DNA of 64,000 bases, from NCBI RefSeq assembly GCF_900239345.1, contig NZ_OESZ01000045.1:62001-126000 (forward strand). The letters run 5' to 3'. A program made the position numbers and the translations under genes. Of this stretch, positions 1 through 9,716 are shown in pieces (position 1 is the first letter of the stretch; the number at the start of each line of letters is the position of its first letter). Below the pieces are notes generated by a model that was not told the DNA's origin, ran no database searches, and saw only the letters and a program-made list of their open reading frames with translations. This DNA comes from Tenacibaculum dicentrarchi (GTDB taxonomy: Bacteria > Bacteroidota > Bacteroidia > Flavobacteriales > Flavobacteriaceae).

Positions 1-2214
1 GATGCTATTTATGTAAGCGCTTTTATGTATGCGCCAAATCCTGCTAAAATACCTGCCGAATTTAACAACAGAGACAACATAGGAAATGCTGATTTTTTTA
101 TGCTGATGATAAACCCAAATGATGACGGGCAAAACCCAACCATGTTTATTGTTAGTGCCGCAGGAGTTCAGGCAGATTCAAAAGTAGCTAACGGTAATGA
201 AGATTTTAATTGGAATGCTGTTTGGCAAAGTGCCATTAAAATAAACAAAAATAGCTGGACGGTAGAAATGAAAATACCCTACAGAGCTTTACGTTTTACA
301 AACAGCGATGTACAGTCATGGGGAATTAATTTTCATCGAGAAGTTAAAAATTTAAATGCACGTTTTACATGGAATCCTATTGATAATACACAAGGAAACT
401 GGACACAATACGACGGTTTACTAGAAAACTTAAAAAATATTACACCACCTACTCGTTTAAATTTTTACCCACACACATCGGCAACAACAACTTCTTTTAA
501 AGGAAAAACAAATTTTGATTGGAGCGTTGGTATGGATGTAAAATATGGGCTTACCGAAAATTTTACTTTAGACGCCACTTTAATTCCTGATTTTGGACAA
601 ACCGCTTTTGATAATGTTACCCTAAACTTAGGTCCTTTTGAACAGCAATTTTCAGAGCAACGACAATTTTTTACCGAAGGAACGGCTCTTTTTACCAAAG
701 GAAATTTATTTTATTCTCGTAGAATTGGAGGTAAACCAATAAAAAATGCTTCTGTAAATGAGCAAACAGAAACCCTTATTGAATCGCCTGAAAAAGTACA
801 AATGCTAAACGCTATAAAAGTTTCTGGTAGAACAAAAAAAGGCTTAGGTATTGGTTTTTTTAATGCCGTTACTGCCAAAACAATCGCCACAATTCAAAAT
901 AATACTACAAAAGAAAATAGAGAAGAAATAATTAATCCACTATCAAACTATAATATTTTAGTTTTAGATCAGCAATTCAATCAAAACTCTGCGATTACTT
1001 TAATTAACACCAATCTTACTAGAAATGGACATTTTAAAGATGCTAATGTTACAGGTTTACTTTGGCATTTAGAAGATAAAAACAGTAGTTACAATATAGA
1101 TGGTTCTATTAAAATGAGTAACATTTCTGATGATAAAAACAACCCGAATACTGGTTATACATTTGACACTAGTATTGGTAAAAAATCGGGAAACTGGAGA
1201 GGTGAAATTGGTTATAATTTAAAAAATAAAGATTTTAACCCAAATGATATGGGAATTTTATTTCGTAATAATCAACAATCAATCTATGGTTTTACACAAT
1301 ACCGCACACTAAAACCTACAGGTATTTTTAATTACTACAGAATAAATACTGCTTACAATATTAACTTTTTACACAATCCTGGCACCTATACAGGCAGCAA
1401 TATAAACACCGCTTTTCAGGCAGAAACTAAAAAACGTTTTGCTTTTGGGGCAAACATAAATTACAGCAGTAAACGTAAAGATTTTAACGAACCAAGGCAA
1501 GGAACAACAAGCCGAATTCATTTTAAAAGACCACAAAGAATACGTATTAGCCATTGGGGTTCTACCGATTACAGGAATAAATTTGCTATTGATTATAACT
1601 GGAAATATTCTTTTTTCAAAAACAATCCAAAAGAAAATTATGGCTTTAAAATTTCTCCAAGATATCGTTTTAACAATCAATTTTCGTTAGTTTATGGCTT
1701 TAAATACGGACAAACAAACAATGGACAGGGCTTTGTAAATGATATAAATCAAGAAGATATCGATAAAAACCCAATACTTTCTCCTTTTTTAGATGAAATT
1801 ATCTTCGGTCAAAGAAACTGGACTAGCTTCAATAATTCGTTAACAGGTAAATATAGTTTTAATACAAAATCAACACTATCTTTAGCTTTCAGACACAATT
1901 GGAGTAAAGTTCCTTATAAGGAGCAATTTTATACTTTAAATAAAAATAATGGCGAATTAATTGAAAGTAATTATACCAATAATCATCATAAAAATTTTAA
2001 TAGTTGGAATATTGACCTTAATTATTTGTGGCAGTTTGCCCCAGGTAGTCAATTAACTGCTTTTTACAGAAATACCATTTCTAATGATACAGATGTTGCT
2101 ACTCAAAATTTCTCAGAAAATTTAGAATCACTTTTAAAAGAAGACAATCAACATACTTTTTCTGTCCGTCTTGTTTATTTTATTGACTACAATAATATCA
2201 AAAAATTAATTTAA
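1..2214 (+). CDS. DUF5916-type outer-membrane protein, 5' end missing
   Basis: The reading frame is open from base 1 (Asp-Ala-Ile-Tyr-Val precedes the first internal ATG at 25), so the gene starts outside the window. The visible start resembles the end of a CBM9-like carbohydrate-binding domain, and the rest (about 600 residues) alternates short aromatic beta strands with Asn/Gly turns, as in an outer-membrane barrel. The C terminus has the aromatic/hydrophobic alternation usual for such barrels. This layout is that of the DUF5916 family of Bacteroidota, whose function is not established. The gene is followed by a stem-loop at 2236. The barrel is inferred by eye; the family call is from overall resemblance. 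Confidence 0.75.
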   Translation, partial: DAIYVSAFMYAPNPAKIPAEFNNRDNIGNADFFMLMINPNDDGQNPTMFIVSAAGVQADSKVANGNEDFNWNAVWQSAIKINKNSWTVEMKIPYRALRFTNSDVQSWGINFHREVKNLNARFTWNPIDNTQGNWTQYDGLLENLKNITPPTRLNFYPHTSATTTSFKGKTNFDWSVGMDVKYGLTENFTLDATLIPDFGQTAFDNVTLNLGPFEQQFSEQRQFFTEGTALFTKGNLFYSRRIGGKPIKNASVNEQTETLIESPEKVQMLNAIKVSGRTKKGLGIGFFNAVTAKTIATIQNNTTKENREEIINPLSNYNILVLDQQFNQNSAITLINTNLTRNGHFKDANVTGLLWHLEDKNSSYNIDGSIKMSNISDDKNNPNTGYTFDTSIGKKSGNWRGEIGYNLKNKDFNPNDMGILFRNNQQSIYGFTQYRTLKPTGIFNYYRINTAYNINFLHNPGTYTGSNINTAFQAETKKRFAFGANINYSSKRKDFNEPRQGTTSRIHFKRPQRIRISHWGSTDYRNKFAIDYNWKYSFFKNNPKENYGFKISPRYRFNNQFSLVYGFKYGQTNNGQGFVNDINQEDIDKNPILSPFLDEIIFGQRNWTSFNNSLTGKYSFNTKSTLSLAFRHNWSKVPYKEQFYTLNKNNGELIESNYTNNHHKNFNSWNIDLNYLWQFAPGSQLTAFYRNTISNDTDVATQNFSENLESLLKEDNQHTFSVRLVYFIDYNNIKKLI

Positions 2215-2235
2215 CATGGTTTTAATTTATCTTTT

Positions 2236-2276
2236 GAAATCAGACTCGCTTTAAAAGGCTATCTGATTTCTTTTTT
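2236..2276 (+). terminator. Rho-independent terminator after the DUF5916 gene
   Basis: The 9-bp stem GAAATCAGA/TCTGATTTC encloses a 17-base loop and is followed by six T. It lies 21 bases after the stop codon. Confidence 0.7.
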
Positions 2277-2314
2277 ATACATTCGTTACCTTGAAAATAA
2301 AACGAGGATTATCT

Positions 2315-2983
2315 ATGATTATAGCTAAAAATATCCATAAATACTATGGTGATGTTGAAATTTTAAAAGGCGTGAATCTTCATATTAAAAAAGGAGAAAT
2401 TGTTGCGATTGTTGGTCCTTCTGGAGCCGGGAAAACAACACTTCTTCAAATTTTAGGAACTTTAGATAGCCCTCAAAAAACACAAAACTACGAGTTATTA
2501 TTAAATACTATTTCAATCAAAGGATTAAGCGACAAAGCTATTTCTTCTTTCAGGAATAAACACATCGGATTTATTTTTCAATTTCATCAATTACTACCTG
2601 AATTTACAGCACTCGAAAACGTCTGTATTCCTGCTTTTATTAGCGGAAAAGCGAAATCAGCAACTCAAAAAAGGGCAAAAGAATTATTATCATTCTTAGG
2701 ATTATCGCACAGAGAAAACCATAAGCCAAACGAACTTTCAGGAGGAGAGCAACAACGAGTAGCCGTAGCGAGAGCCTTAATTAACGAACCCGCTGTTATT
2801 TTTGCCGATGAACCATCAGGAAATTTAGATTCTACCTCAGCAGAAAATTTACATAAATTATTTTTTGAATTACGAGACAAATTTGGGCAAACCTTTGTAC
2901 TAGTAACCCACAACAAAGAACTAGCTCAAATGGCAGACAGAACCCTGACCATGAAAGACGGAATTATTGTTGATCCAACATAG
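2315..2983 (+). CDS. lolD: ABC transporter ATP-binding protein, LolD type
   Basis: ATPase of the LolCDE-type family, which releases lipoproteins from the inner membrane. The sequence shows Walker A (GPSGAGKTT, residues 34-42), a Q-loop region ([18 protein letters not shown]), the signature LSGGEQQR, Walker B (VIFADEPSG) and the switch His (VTHNKE). I chose ATG 2315 because the longer frame from 2291 would need a TTG start and adds an untypical N terminus. Length is about 222 residues, normal for LolD. It stands alone here without LolC/E permease genes, which is common in Bacteroidota; a MacB-like role cannot be excluded. Confidence 0.88.
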   Translation: MIIAKNIHKYYGDVEILKGVNLHIKKGEIVAIVGPSGAGKTTLLQILGTLDSPQKTQNYELLLNTISIKGLSDKAISSFRNKHIGFIFQFHQLLPEFTALENVCIPAFISGKAKSATQKRAKELLSFLGLSHRENHKPNELSGGEQQRVAVARALINEPAVIFADEPSGNLDSTSAENLHKLFFELRDKFGQTFVLVTHNKELAQMADRTLTMKDGIIVDPT

Positions 2984-2998
2984 AAATTTCAACATAAA

Positions 2999-3028
2999 AA
3001 AAAGCGAAACTTTAAGTGTTTCGCTTTT
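2999..3028. terminator. Bidirectional terminator between convergent genes
   Basis: The 11-bp stem AAAAGCGAAAC/GTTTCGCTTTT has a 7-base loop with A and T tracts outside. It lies between the convergent lolD and thioredoxin-like genes and can serve both. Confidence 0.8.
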
Positions 3029-3047
3029 CTATTTTTTATCAAAATTT

Positions 3048-3521
3048 TTAATTATTCTTTATAATTTTCGTTAAAAACGGGTAATAATACTCCGCCATAT
3101 ATGCCCCTTTTTTCTTTCCTAAAACATTTCCTTTTGAATTAACCACAACCACTGTAGGAAACGCATTAATTCCGTACCTATATTGCAATTCGTTATTTTG
3201 TTTTTTAGCTTCCGCAGAAACCAAGTCTCTATTTCTAGGAAAATCTGCTTTATAAAAAATTAAATTCCCTTCAGAAAAGTTTTTAAATTTCATTGTTTCA
3301 AACAGCTCTTTATCAACTCTTTTACATGGATGACACCAATCTGAGCCTGTAAAAAACACCAAAACAGGCTTATTCTCTGTTTTCGATTTTTCAATAGCCG
3401 TATTAAAAGAACTTTCCCATTGTATTTTTTGCGATTCAGCTTGGTGAGCTACAGTATGTTCTTGCGCAAAAGATATTTGAGTTCCTAAAATTAATACTAA
3501 AGTTAAAAATATTTTTTTCAT
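3048..3521 (-). CDS. Exported thioredoxin-fold protein
   Basis: A signal peptide (MKKIFLTLVL..., cleavage probably after SFAQ near residue 20) precedes a thioredoxin fold of the DUF255/thioredoxin_7 type with active site WCHPC (Cys63, Cys66) and the cis-proline region NAFPTVVVV. It is likely a periplasmic thiol-disulfide reductase or chaperone. The start at 3521 gives a standard signal peptide; longer frames add charged residues before it. It sits 56 bases downstream of lpxK on the same strand. Partner proteins cannot be told from the sequence. Confidence 0.82.
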   Translation of the reverse strand: MKKIFLTLVLILGTQISFAQEHTVAHQAESQKIQWESSFNTAIEKSKTENKPVLVFFTGSDWCHPCKRVDKELFETMKFKNFSEGNLIFYKADFPRNRDLVSAEAKKQNNELQYRYGINAFPTVVVVNSKGNVLGKKKGAYMAEYYYPFLTKIIKNN

Positions 3522-3577
3522 TGTGATTCTCATTTTATAACTCAAAAATATCAAAAATAATACCAAAAACTAAAAAA

Positions 3578-4606
3578 TTAACGATTTATTTCGTTGATTA
3601 TAAAATCAGTAAATAATTTTTCATCTTTTATAAACGTACTTTTTATCGAAATATAACACACCTTTTTAAGCTGATCTTGCAAACGCATATAATCTTTTTC
3701 GGTGGTTACAATTATTTTATTGTTTGCTGATAATTTATTGAAATCTGTTTTTATTTTTTCAATATCATTGCTTGTAAAATTATAATGGTCAGGATATTTT
3801 AAATGCTTATAATTTATTTTTTCTTCGGATAAAAATGTTAGTAATGATGTCGGATTTGCAATTCCTGTAACCAATAAAACTTCTTTATTTTTTAAATCGG
3901 ATATTGTCAAATCTGTATCAATTCCTTTTAAGTTTTCATCATAAGAAATCGTTGTAAAAAAGACTTGCTGATACGATTTCGGTTTTATCTTTTTAATAAT
4001 TTCTTGTTGTTTTTCTTCAGATAAATTTTCAGGACATTTTGTTACAATAATAATTTTTGCACGCTTTGCTCCTCTTCTGGCCTCTCTTAAATTACCTGTT
4101 GGCAATATAAAATCATCAACATATAAATCATCATATTTTGTCAATAAAATACTTGTACTTGGCGTTACTTTTCTGTGCTGATACGCATCATCTAACAAAA
4201 CAACTTGTAAATCTGCATCATTTTTTAATAAATTTTGAATCCCATTTGTTCTATCGGCATCAACGGCAATAGTCGCATCATTTTTAAATTTCGTGTAAAA
4301 TTGTAACGGTTCATCGCCAACATCATCAGCAGAATGTGTGTCATTTAACAACTGAAAACCTTCCGTTTTTCGTTTATAACCACGACTTAAAACGGCAATT
4401 TTATAATCATCTTTTAATAATCGGATTAAAAATTCAATTTGTGGCGATTTCCCTGTTCCGCCAACGCTTAAATTTCCTACCGAAATAACAGGAACTTTAA
4501 AAGAAGTAGATTTTAAAATATTAATATCAAAAAACCAGTTACGAATTGTTGTAATAACATCGTATAAAATAGCAAACGGAAACAATAAAAATCGAAGTAA
4601 TTTCAT
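3578..4606 (-). CDS. lpxK: Tetraacyldisaccharide 4'-kinase LpxK
   Basis: LpxK phosphorylates the 4' position of the lipid A disaccharide precursor at the inner membrane. Evidence is the N-terminal membrane-associated helix, the P-loop motif VGNLSVGGTGKSP near residue 45, the VLSRGYKRKTEGF motif, DEPLQF, LLDDAYQHRK and a C-terminal TTEKDYMRL motif, all typical of LpxK. The 342-residue length is normal. I chose ATG 4606: the longer frame to 4711 runs through a conserved non-coding repeat (4623-4726) and would add 35 atypical residues. That repeat lies in the presumed 5' leader. Confidence 0.92.
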   Translation of the reverse strand: MKLLRFLLFPFAILYDVITTIRNWFFDINILKSTSFKVPVISVGNLSVGGTGKSPQIEFLIRLLKDDYKIAVLSRGYKRKTEGFQLLNDTHSADDVGDEPLQFYTKFKNDATIAVDADRTNGIQNLLKNDADLQVVLLDDAYQHRKVTPSTSILLTKYDDLYVDDFILPTGNLREARRGAKRAKIIIVTKCPENLSEEKQQEIIKKIKPKSYQQVFFTTISYDENLKGIDTDLTISDLKNKEVLLVTGIANPTSLLTFLSEEKINYKHLKYPDHYNFTSNDIEKIKTDFNKLSANNKIIVTTEKDYMRLQDQLKKVCYISIKSTFIKDEKLFTDFIINEINR

Positions 4607-4622
4607 AACATCAAAAGTAAAA

Positions 4623-4726
4623 ATAATTTGAAGCAATTTCCCGCTTTCCGCACTCGCTTTTTTTATTTTTTCGAAAAGAAAAATAAAAAAGAGCTCAAAC
4701 AATTGCTTCAATCGGGGCTAGGCATT
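4623..4726 (-). repeat. Copy A of a ~100-bp structured repeat, in the lpxK leader
   Basis: Read on the minus strand, this stretch matches the plus strand of 21653-21750. The flanks are nearly identical (AATGCCTAGCCCCGATTGAAGCA... and ...GCGAGTGCGGAAAGCGGG, then AAATTGCTTCAAATTA). The centres differ in sequence but both fold as a hairpin rich in A-T pairs. It ends 17 bases before the lpxK ATG, on the same strand. A conserved border with a compensating centre suggests a structured RNA or a hairpin repeat; function is unknown. Confidence 0.75.
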
Positions 4727-4821
4727 TGTACTCTATTTAAAAAATGTGCATCTTTTAAAATAAAAAACATATCAAAAGCAAGTTTTAGTAACTTTGAAAC
4801 ATCTTTTTTAAATTAAAAAAA

Positions 4822-5916
4822 ATGCAAATAAAAGACGTTACAAATTATATTGAAGAACTAGCACCGCTTGCTTATGCCGAAAGTTTTGACAATGTTGGCT
4901 TATTAATTGGCGATTATTCTACAAAAGTAACAGGTGTTTTAGTAACACTAGATACTTTAGAAAAAACTGTTGATGAAGCAATTGCTAAAAATTGTAATTT
5001 AATTGTAAGCTTCCACCCTATTATTTTTAGCGGATTAAAAAAACTAAATGGTAAAAATTATGTAGAACGTGTTGTTTTAAAAGCGATTCAAAATAACATT
5101 GCAATTTATGCAACACATACTGCTTTAGATAATGTAAACAATGGTGTTTCAGCTAAAATGTGTGAAGTTTTAGGCTTAGAAAATTGTCAGACATTAATTC
5201 CTAAAAAAGGAATTATAAAAAAACTAACAACCTATGTTCCTATTGAAAATGCCGAAAAACTACGCACAAAACTTTTTGAAGCAGGTGCAGGAAATATCGG
5301 AAATTACAATAATTGCTCTTTTAATTCTGAAGGAATAACAACGTATCAAGGAAATGAAAATTCAAATCCGAGAATAGGTGAAAAAGGTGAATTTATATCC
5401 GAAGAAGAAATAGCTATTTCGGTAACTTTCATCAATAATTTAGAAGGAAAAATACTTAAAACATTATTTAATAATCATCCGTATGAAGAGGTTGCTTATG
5501 AAATAATTACTTTAGATAATAGTCACCAGAATATTGGAATGGGAATGATTGGCGAGTTTAAAACTCCGATGAATGAACATGAATTTTTATCTTTTGTAAA
5601 AAAAACATTTAAAACCGATTGTGTTCGACATTCTGAATTATTAGAAAAACCGATTAAAAAAGTAGCCGTTTTAGGTGGTTCGGGAAGTTTTGCTATAAAA
5701 AATGCGATACAACAAAATGCAGATGCTTATATAAGTGCCGATTTTAAATATCATGAGTTTTTTCAAGCAGAAGGAAAAATAGTACTTGCCGATGTTGGGC
5801 ATTATGAAAGTGAACAGTTTACAAAAAACCTTTTGATTGATTATCTTCGTAAAAAATTTAGTACTTTTGCAATTACTTTAAGCGAAGAAAGTACAAATCC
5901 AATACACTATATATAA
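4822..5916 (+). CDS. NIF3-family dinuclear-metal protein
   Basis: This 364-residue protein has the two-part NIF3 layout with a PII-like insert in the middle. Metal-ligand motifs are visible: SFHPIIFSG near residue 66, THTALDN near 98, and the C-terminal VGHYESE. NIF3/YbgI proteins form hexameric toroids; their reaction is not firmly known, although databases call some of them GTP cyclohydrolase 1 type 2. It is followed 6 bases later by the coiled-coil gene at 5923, a pairing usual in Bacteroidota, so the two are probably one operon. Confidence 0.88.
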   Translation: MQIKDVTNYIEELAPLAYAESFDNVGLLIGDYSTKVTGVLVTLDTLEKTVDEAIAKNCNLIVSFHPIIFSGLKKLNGKNYVERVVLKAIQNNIAIYATHTALDNVNNGVSAKMCEVLGLENCQTLIPKKGIIKKLTTYVPIENAEKLRTKLFEAGAGNIGNYNNCSFNSEGITTYQGNENSNPRIGEKGEFISEEEIAISVTFINNLEGKILKTLFNNHPYEEVAYEIITLDNSHQNIGMGMIGEFKTPMNEHEFLSFVKKTFKTDCVRHSELLEKPIKKVAVLGGSGSFAIKNAIQQNADAYISADFKYHEFFQAEGKIVLADVGHYESEQFTKNLLIDYLRKKFSTFAITLSEESTNPIHYI

Positions 5917-5922
5917 ACAGAG

Positions 5923-6693
5923 ATGGCAAAAAAAGAAGTAACGGTAGAAGAAAAATTAAGAGCGTTATACGATTTACAGTTAATCGATTCTAGAATTGAC
6001 GAAATCAGAAATGTTCGTGGTGAATTACCTTTAGAAGTTGAATATTTAGAAGATGAAGTTGCCGGATTAAATACTAGACTTTCTAAATTAAAGGAAGAAG
6101 CTAGTAGTTTAGATACTGATATTAGTAATAAAAAATCTGCAATTGTAGAATCTAAAGCCTTAATTACAAAATACGAAGAGCAACAAAAAAATGTTCGTAA
6201 CAATCGTGAGTTTGAAGCTTTAACAAAAGAAATTGAATTTCAAGAATTAGAAATTGAATTATCTGAAAAAAGAATCAAAGAGTACAAGGTTAAAATAACT
6301 CAAAAAAATGGGGTTGTTGAAAAAACTAAAGAAAAAGTAAAGCAACAACAAAATCATTTGACCCACAAGAAAAATGAACTTGATAGTATTTTAAAAGAAA
6401 CTGAAAAAGAAGAGCAATTATTAAAAGAGAAATCTGAAGAATATGCCTTATCTATCGACAAGCATTTATTAACTGCTTACAACAGAATTCGTACTAAAGT
6501 AAGAAACGGATTGGCTGTTGTAGCCATTGAACGTGGTGCTGCTGGTGGTTCTTTCTTTACAATTCCTCCGCAAATTCAATTAGAAATTGCAAACAGAAAG
6601 AAAATTACAATTGATGAGCATAGTGGGCGTATTTTAGTTGATGCTGCTTTAGCTCAAGAAGAAAAAGATAAAATTGATAGCTTATTTATATAA
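5923..6693 (+). CDS. Coiled-coil zinc-ribbon-family protein without the cysteines
   Basis: Long coiled-coil protein (residues about 10-180) with a C-terminal domain that in related proteins is a four-Cys zinc ribbon (zf-RING_7/CsgG-like annotation). Here the expected CxxC position reads TIDEHSGRILVD and no cysteine is present in the domain, so zinc binding is unlikely. The 256-residue length is typical. It is co-transcribed with NIF3 upstream and is followed by a strong hairpin terminator at 6719. Function in Bacteroidota is unknown. Confidence 0.8.
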   Translation: MAKKEVTVEEKLRALYDLQLIDSRIDEIRNVRGELPLEVEYLEDEVAGLNTRLSKLKEEASSLDTDISNKKSAIVESKALITKYEEQQKNVRNNREFEALTKEIEFQELEIELSEKRIKEYKVKITQKNGVVEKTKEKVKQQQNHLTHKKNELDSILKETEKEEQLLKEKSEEYALSIDKHLLTAYNRIRTKVRNGLAVVAIERGAAGGSFFTIPPQIQLEIANRKKITIDEHSGRILVDAALAQEEKDKIDSLFI

Positions 6694-6718
6694 GTAATTC
6701 TTATTTTTAAATATATAT

Positions 6719-6745
6719 AAAAAGCGCTCTTTCGAGCGCTTTTTT
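6719..6745. terminator. Bidirectional terminator
   Basis: The 11-bp stem AAAAAGCGCTC/GAGCGCTTTTT with a TTTC loop lies between two convergent genes. Confidence 0.85.
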
Positions 6746-6802
6746 ATTGTTGTAATTTTAGTAAAAAACATTGTAAAAGAGCTATCAAAAGCCACTTTAA
6801 AA

Positions 6803-7726
6803 TTAAAAGAATCTCGGTGATCTGTATTTTTGACCTCTCGATAATTCATATTGTAACATAATTTCATGAGTTCCTGAATTTGTTACATTATAATTAGAGG
6901 TTGTTAAATCGTATGAATAACCAATTAATAAAGTATTTGATGCTTGAAACCCTAGTAATACACTTACCGCATCGTCCCATCTCCAACCTAAACCTGCTCT
7001 AAATTTATCTTTAAATAATAAATTTGCCGATAAATCTAACGATAATGGCGCTCCTGAAACGGCTTTTAAAAGTGCGGCGGGTTTAAATTTAAAATCATAA
7101 TTAATATCATACACATATCCTGCTATTAAAAAAAAGTGCATTCTTTCAACCGCTGTTTTTCCTAGTGGTATTTCTTGATCGTAATGTTCTGTTCTTAAAA
7201 TATTCGGCACCGATAATCCTACATACCAATCTGGCTTGTAATAATAAATTCCTGCACCAATAGTTGGTAAAAATTTACTTACATTTTGCCCAAAAGCAGC
7301 TTCTGTATCAGTTGCTTCTCCTTTACTCCAATCAATATTTAAGAAACGTCCTCCTAAACGTAAACCAAATGCTAAACTAGCATCTACATCAGTTTGAATA
7401 GTATATGACAGGTTGCTGTCTAGATAAAATTCTTTTGATGGACCTATTTCATCATTCATTATATTAACCCCCAAACCTAAACCTGAAGATCCTATAGGCG
7501 TGTGATAACTTATATTTTGAGTTTCTGGAGCACCTTCAAAACCAACCCACTGCGTTCTACCGATTACCGTAATAACGCCGTAATAATTAGAACCTGCATA
7601 TGCCGGGTTTATATTCATCGTATTATACATATACTGTGAATATTGAGGATCTTGCTGTGCCTGTGTAGTTGTCATAGTGCATATACTAAATACAAATACG
7701 CAGATTATACTTAAAAATAACTTCAT
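6803..7726 (-). CDS. PorP/SprF-family type IX secretion outer-membrane protein
   Basis: A signal peptide (cleavage near TQAQ, residue about 24) is followed by the diagnostic QDPQYSQYMYN(T)MNINPAYAGS motif of the PorP/SprF family, then a beta-barrel pattern to the C terminus. Members are Bacteroidota-specific outer-membrane proteins that work with the type IX secretion system, for example in delivery or anchoring of the adhesin SprB. Usually a large adhesin gene lies nearby; none is seen here, so this is an orphan copy. Length of 307 residues is normal. Confidence 0.9.
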   Translation of the reverse strand: MKLFLSIICVFVFSICTMTTTQAQQDPQYSQYMYNTMNINPAYAGSNYYGVITVIGRTQWVGFEGAPETQNISYHTPIGSSGLGLGVNIMNDEIGPSKEFYLDSNLSYTIQTDVDASLAFGLRLGGRFLNIDWSKGEATDTEAAFGQNVSKFLPTIGAGIYYYKPDWYVGLSVPNILRTEHYDQEIPLGKTAVERMHFFLIAGYVYDINYDFKFKPAALLKAVSGAPLSLDLSANLLFKDKFRAGLGWRWDDAVSVLLGFQASNTLLIGYSYDLTTSNYNVTNSGTHEIMLQYELSRGQKYRSPRFF

Positions 7727-7906
7727 TTTATGTAATTTTTTTATTTTATGAATACGAATTGTAACCGTATTTAGTATTAAAGCACATTTCTTACTTTTTT
7801 TAGGCTACCAAAATGCGCTTTTAAATTTAAAAATTTTCTATAAAAAGATAAAAAGCCTTAAATTAATTAGTTACAAATATATCATATATTTTGATAAAAG
7901 ATAAAA

Positions 7907-9070
7907 CTAACTAATCTTGAATTTTTTTAATTTTTCAATAACAATATCAATATCATCAAGGCTTGTTAATTTACTAAACGAAAATCGTACCGAAGTTTTT
8001 TGAGTTACTTCTTCATTTAAAAAAGCTCGCAACACGTGTGAACCCTTACTAGCTCCACTTTGGCAAGCACTTCCTCCTGAAGCCGCTATTCCGTGTAAGT
8101 CTAACGTAAAAAGCATCATTTTATCTTGTATCGGAAAACGGACATTTAATATAGTGTAACTACTTTTTTCTAAATTTGCTGATGTACCATTAAACTCAAT
8201 ATTTTCAAAATTAGTATTTAACTGTGCTATAAAATACGCTTTTATGCTTTGAATATGTTTTTTATCTTCAAGTAAAGACTCATATGAAATTGCCAAGGCT
8301 TTTTCCATCCCTAAAATTCCATGCACATTTTCGGTACTCGCCCTAGCACCTCTTTCTTGTTCGCCTCCATATAATAAAGGTTTTATCGAAATCTCCTTTT
8401 TTACATAGGCAAAACCAACACCTTTTGGTCCATGAAATTTATGCGCACTTGCGGCAATAAAATCAATTGGTGTTTTTTCTAAATCTAACTCATAATGACC
8501 AATTGCTTGTACGGTATCGGAATGAAAATACGCCTTATTTTGTGTGCATAACTGTGCTACTTTATCAATTGCTAATAAATTTCCAATTTCATTATTTACA
8601 TACATTAAACTAACCAAGGTTTTTTCGGAAGATTTTTCAGCCGTGTTTGCTGTATTTTGTTTTAAAACAGCTTCTAATTCGGTTAAATTAATACTACCTT
8701 TTTTATCTACAGAAATAAATTCTACGGTTATTTGGTGTTTTTTCTGAAGATATTCAACAGTACGCAACACCGCATGATGTTCTATTTTAGAGGTAATAAT
8801 TCTTGTGACTCCTAAATTTAAAACAGCATTGTATAAAATTAAATTATCGGCTTCTGTACCACCTGCTGTAAAAATAATTTCGCTTGCCGATACATTAAAA
8901 CGTTTGGCAATATTTTTTCGAGCCGTTTCTACAGCTGCTTTGGCTTTTCTACCAAATTGATGCACAGAAGATGGATTTCCAAAATTTGCTAACATTGATG
9001 CATTCATTACGGCAACAACTTCGGGCAACATGGGTGTAGTAGCAGCATTATCTAAATAAACAGCTTTCAT
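7907..9070 (-). CDS. Cysteine desulfurase family protein (NifS/IscS-like)
   Basis: A PLP-dependent class V aminotransferase that removes sulfur from cysteine for Fe-S cluster or tRNA thiolation pathways. Visible motifs are YLDNAATTPM at the N terminus, TSGGTE-like FTAGGTEADN, the PLP lysine in SAHKFHGPKG (near residue 205) and the catalytic cysteine in GGSACQSG (near 327). The 387-residue length fits. No IscU/SufU scaffold gene is adjacent. It lies 15 bases downstream of the Smr gene on the same strand, so they may be co-transcribed. Confidence 0.92.
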   Translation of the reverse strand: MKAVYLDNAATTPMLPEVVAVMNASMLANFGNPSSVHQFGRKAKAAVETARKNIAKRFNVSASEIIFTAGGTEADNLILYNAVLNLGVTRIITSKIEHHAVLRTVEYLQKKHQITVEFISVDKKGSINLTELEAVLKQNTANTAEKSSEKTLVSLMYVNNEIGNLLAIDKVAQLCTQNKAYFHSDTVQAIGHYELDLEKTPIDFIAASAHKFHGPKGVGFAYVKKEISIKPLLYGGEQERGARASTENVHGILGMEKALAISYESLLEDKKHIQSIKAYFIAQLNTNFENIEFNGTSANLEKSSYTILNVRFPIQDKMMLFTLDLHGIAASGGSACQSGASKGSHVLRAFLNEEVTQKTSVRFSFSKLTSLDDIDIVIEKLKKFKIS

Positions 9071-9085
9071 AAAATAAATATATAA

Positions 9086-9634
9086 TTAATTAGGGTTTTG
9101 ATAAATATAAACTTCGGTAGCTCCTTTACCATATTTTTGATAAGAAGCATCATAATATTTTACAGGATAATTATTCAACAAATAATCTAGTTCGGTTTTT
9201 AAAACACCCTCTCCTATTCCGTGAATTAACACCAATTTCGAAATACTTTTTGAAATACAATATTCCAATTTATGCTTTGCCGTTTCTAACTGCAATGACA
9301 ATACTTCGTAATTATCCATGCCACGGGTAGATTTCACTAATTTATTAGCGTGTAAATCTACCTCCATAACCACTTCATTCTTATCTTTTACAAAAAAAGA
9401 TTTTTTCTTTTTAACAGGTTCTTGCGTTTTTTGTTGCAACAGCGCTTTTGAAACACGTGTTTGCCTACTTAATTCATATTGTTCTACCTGAATTTTAATT
9501 AATTCTGATGCTAAAAAAGGATACTCCATGCCATCTTGATCTTCAACAAAGAACAGCTCCTTTTCTTTCCTTGTTATAATTCCCCTAATATCAGCATCTA
9601 ACACCGATACTTTATTTCCTATTTCGAAACACAT
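9086..9634 (-). CDS. Smr-domain protein
   Basis: An N-terminal part of about 90 residues resembles the DUF2027-type region of Bacteroidota proteins. The C-terminal Smr domain begins with EVDLHANKLV and contains LVLIHGIGEGVLKTEL, the conserved HGxG loop. Smr domains bind and in some cases nick nucleic acids; the role of this stand-alone form is not known. It starts at ATG 9634 and is divergent from the phosphatase gene at 9717, sharing an 82-base intergenic stretch. Confidence 0.85.
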   Translation of the reverse strand: MCFEIGNKVSVLDADIRGIITRKEKELFFVEDQDGMEYPFLASELIKIQVEQYELSRQTRVSKALLQQKTQEPVKKKKSFFVKDKNEVVMEVDLHANKLVKSTRGMDNYEVLSLQLETAKHKLEYCISKSISKLVLIHGIGEGVLKTELDYLLNNYPVKYYDASYQKYGKGATEVYIYQNPN

Positions 9635-9674
9635 ACTTAACCTTTATTTAATTTAAAAAAAGAGCTTTACAGCG

Positions 9675-9682
9675 TATTTTTG
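9675..9682 (+). promoter_or_regulatory. Bacteroidota -7 box (TATTTTTG)
   Basis: Perfect match to TAnnTTTG, placed 35 bases before the ATG at 9717. No clear -33 element is visible. Confidence 0.6.
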
Positions 9683-9716
9683 CAAAAATTACATCTTACA
9701 AAAGAACTCTAAAAAA

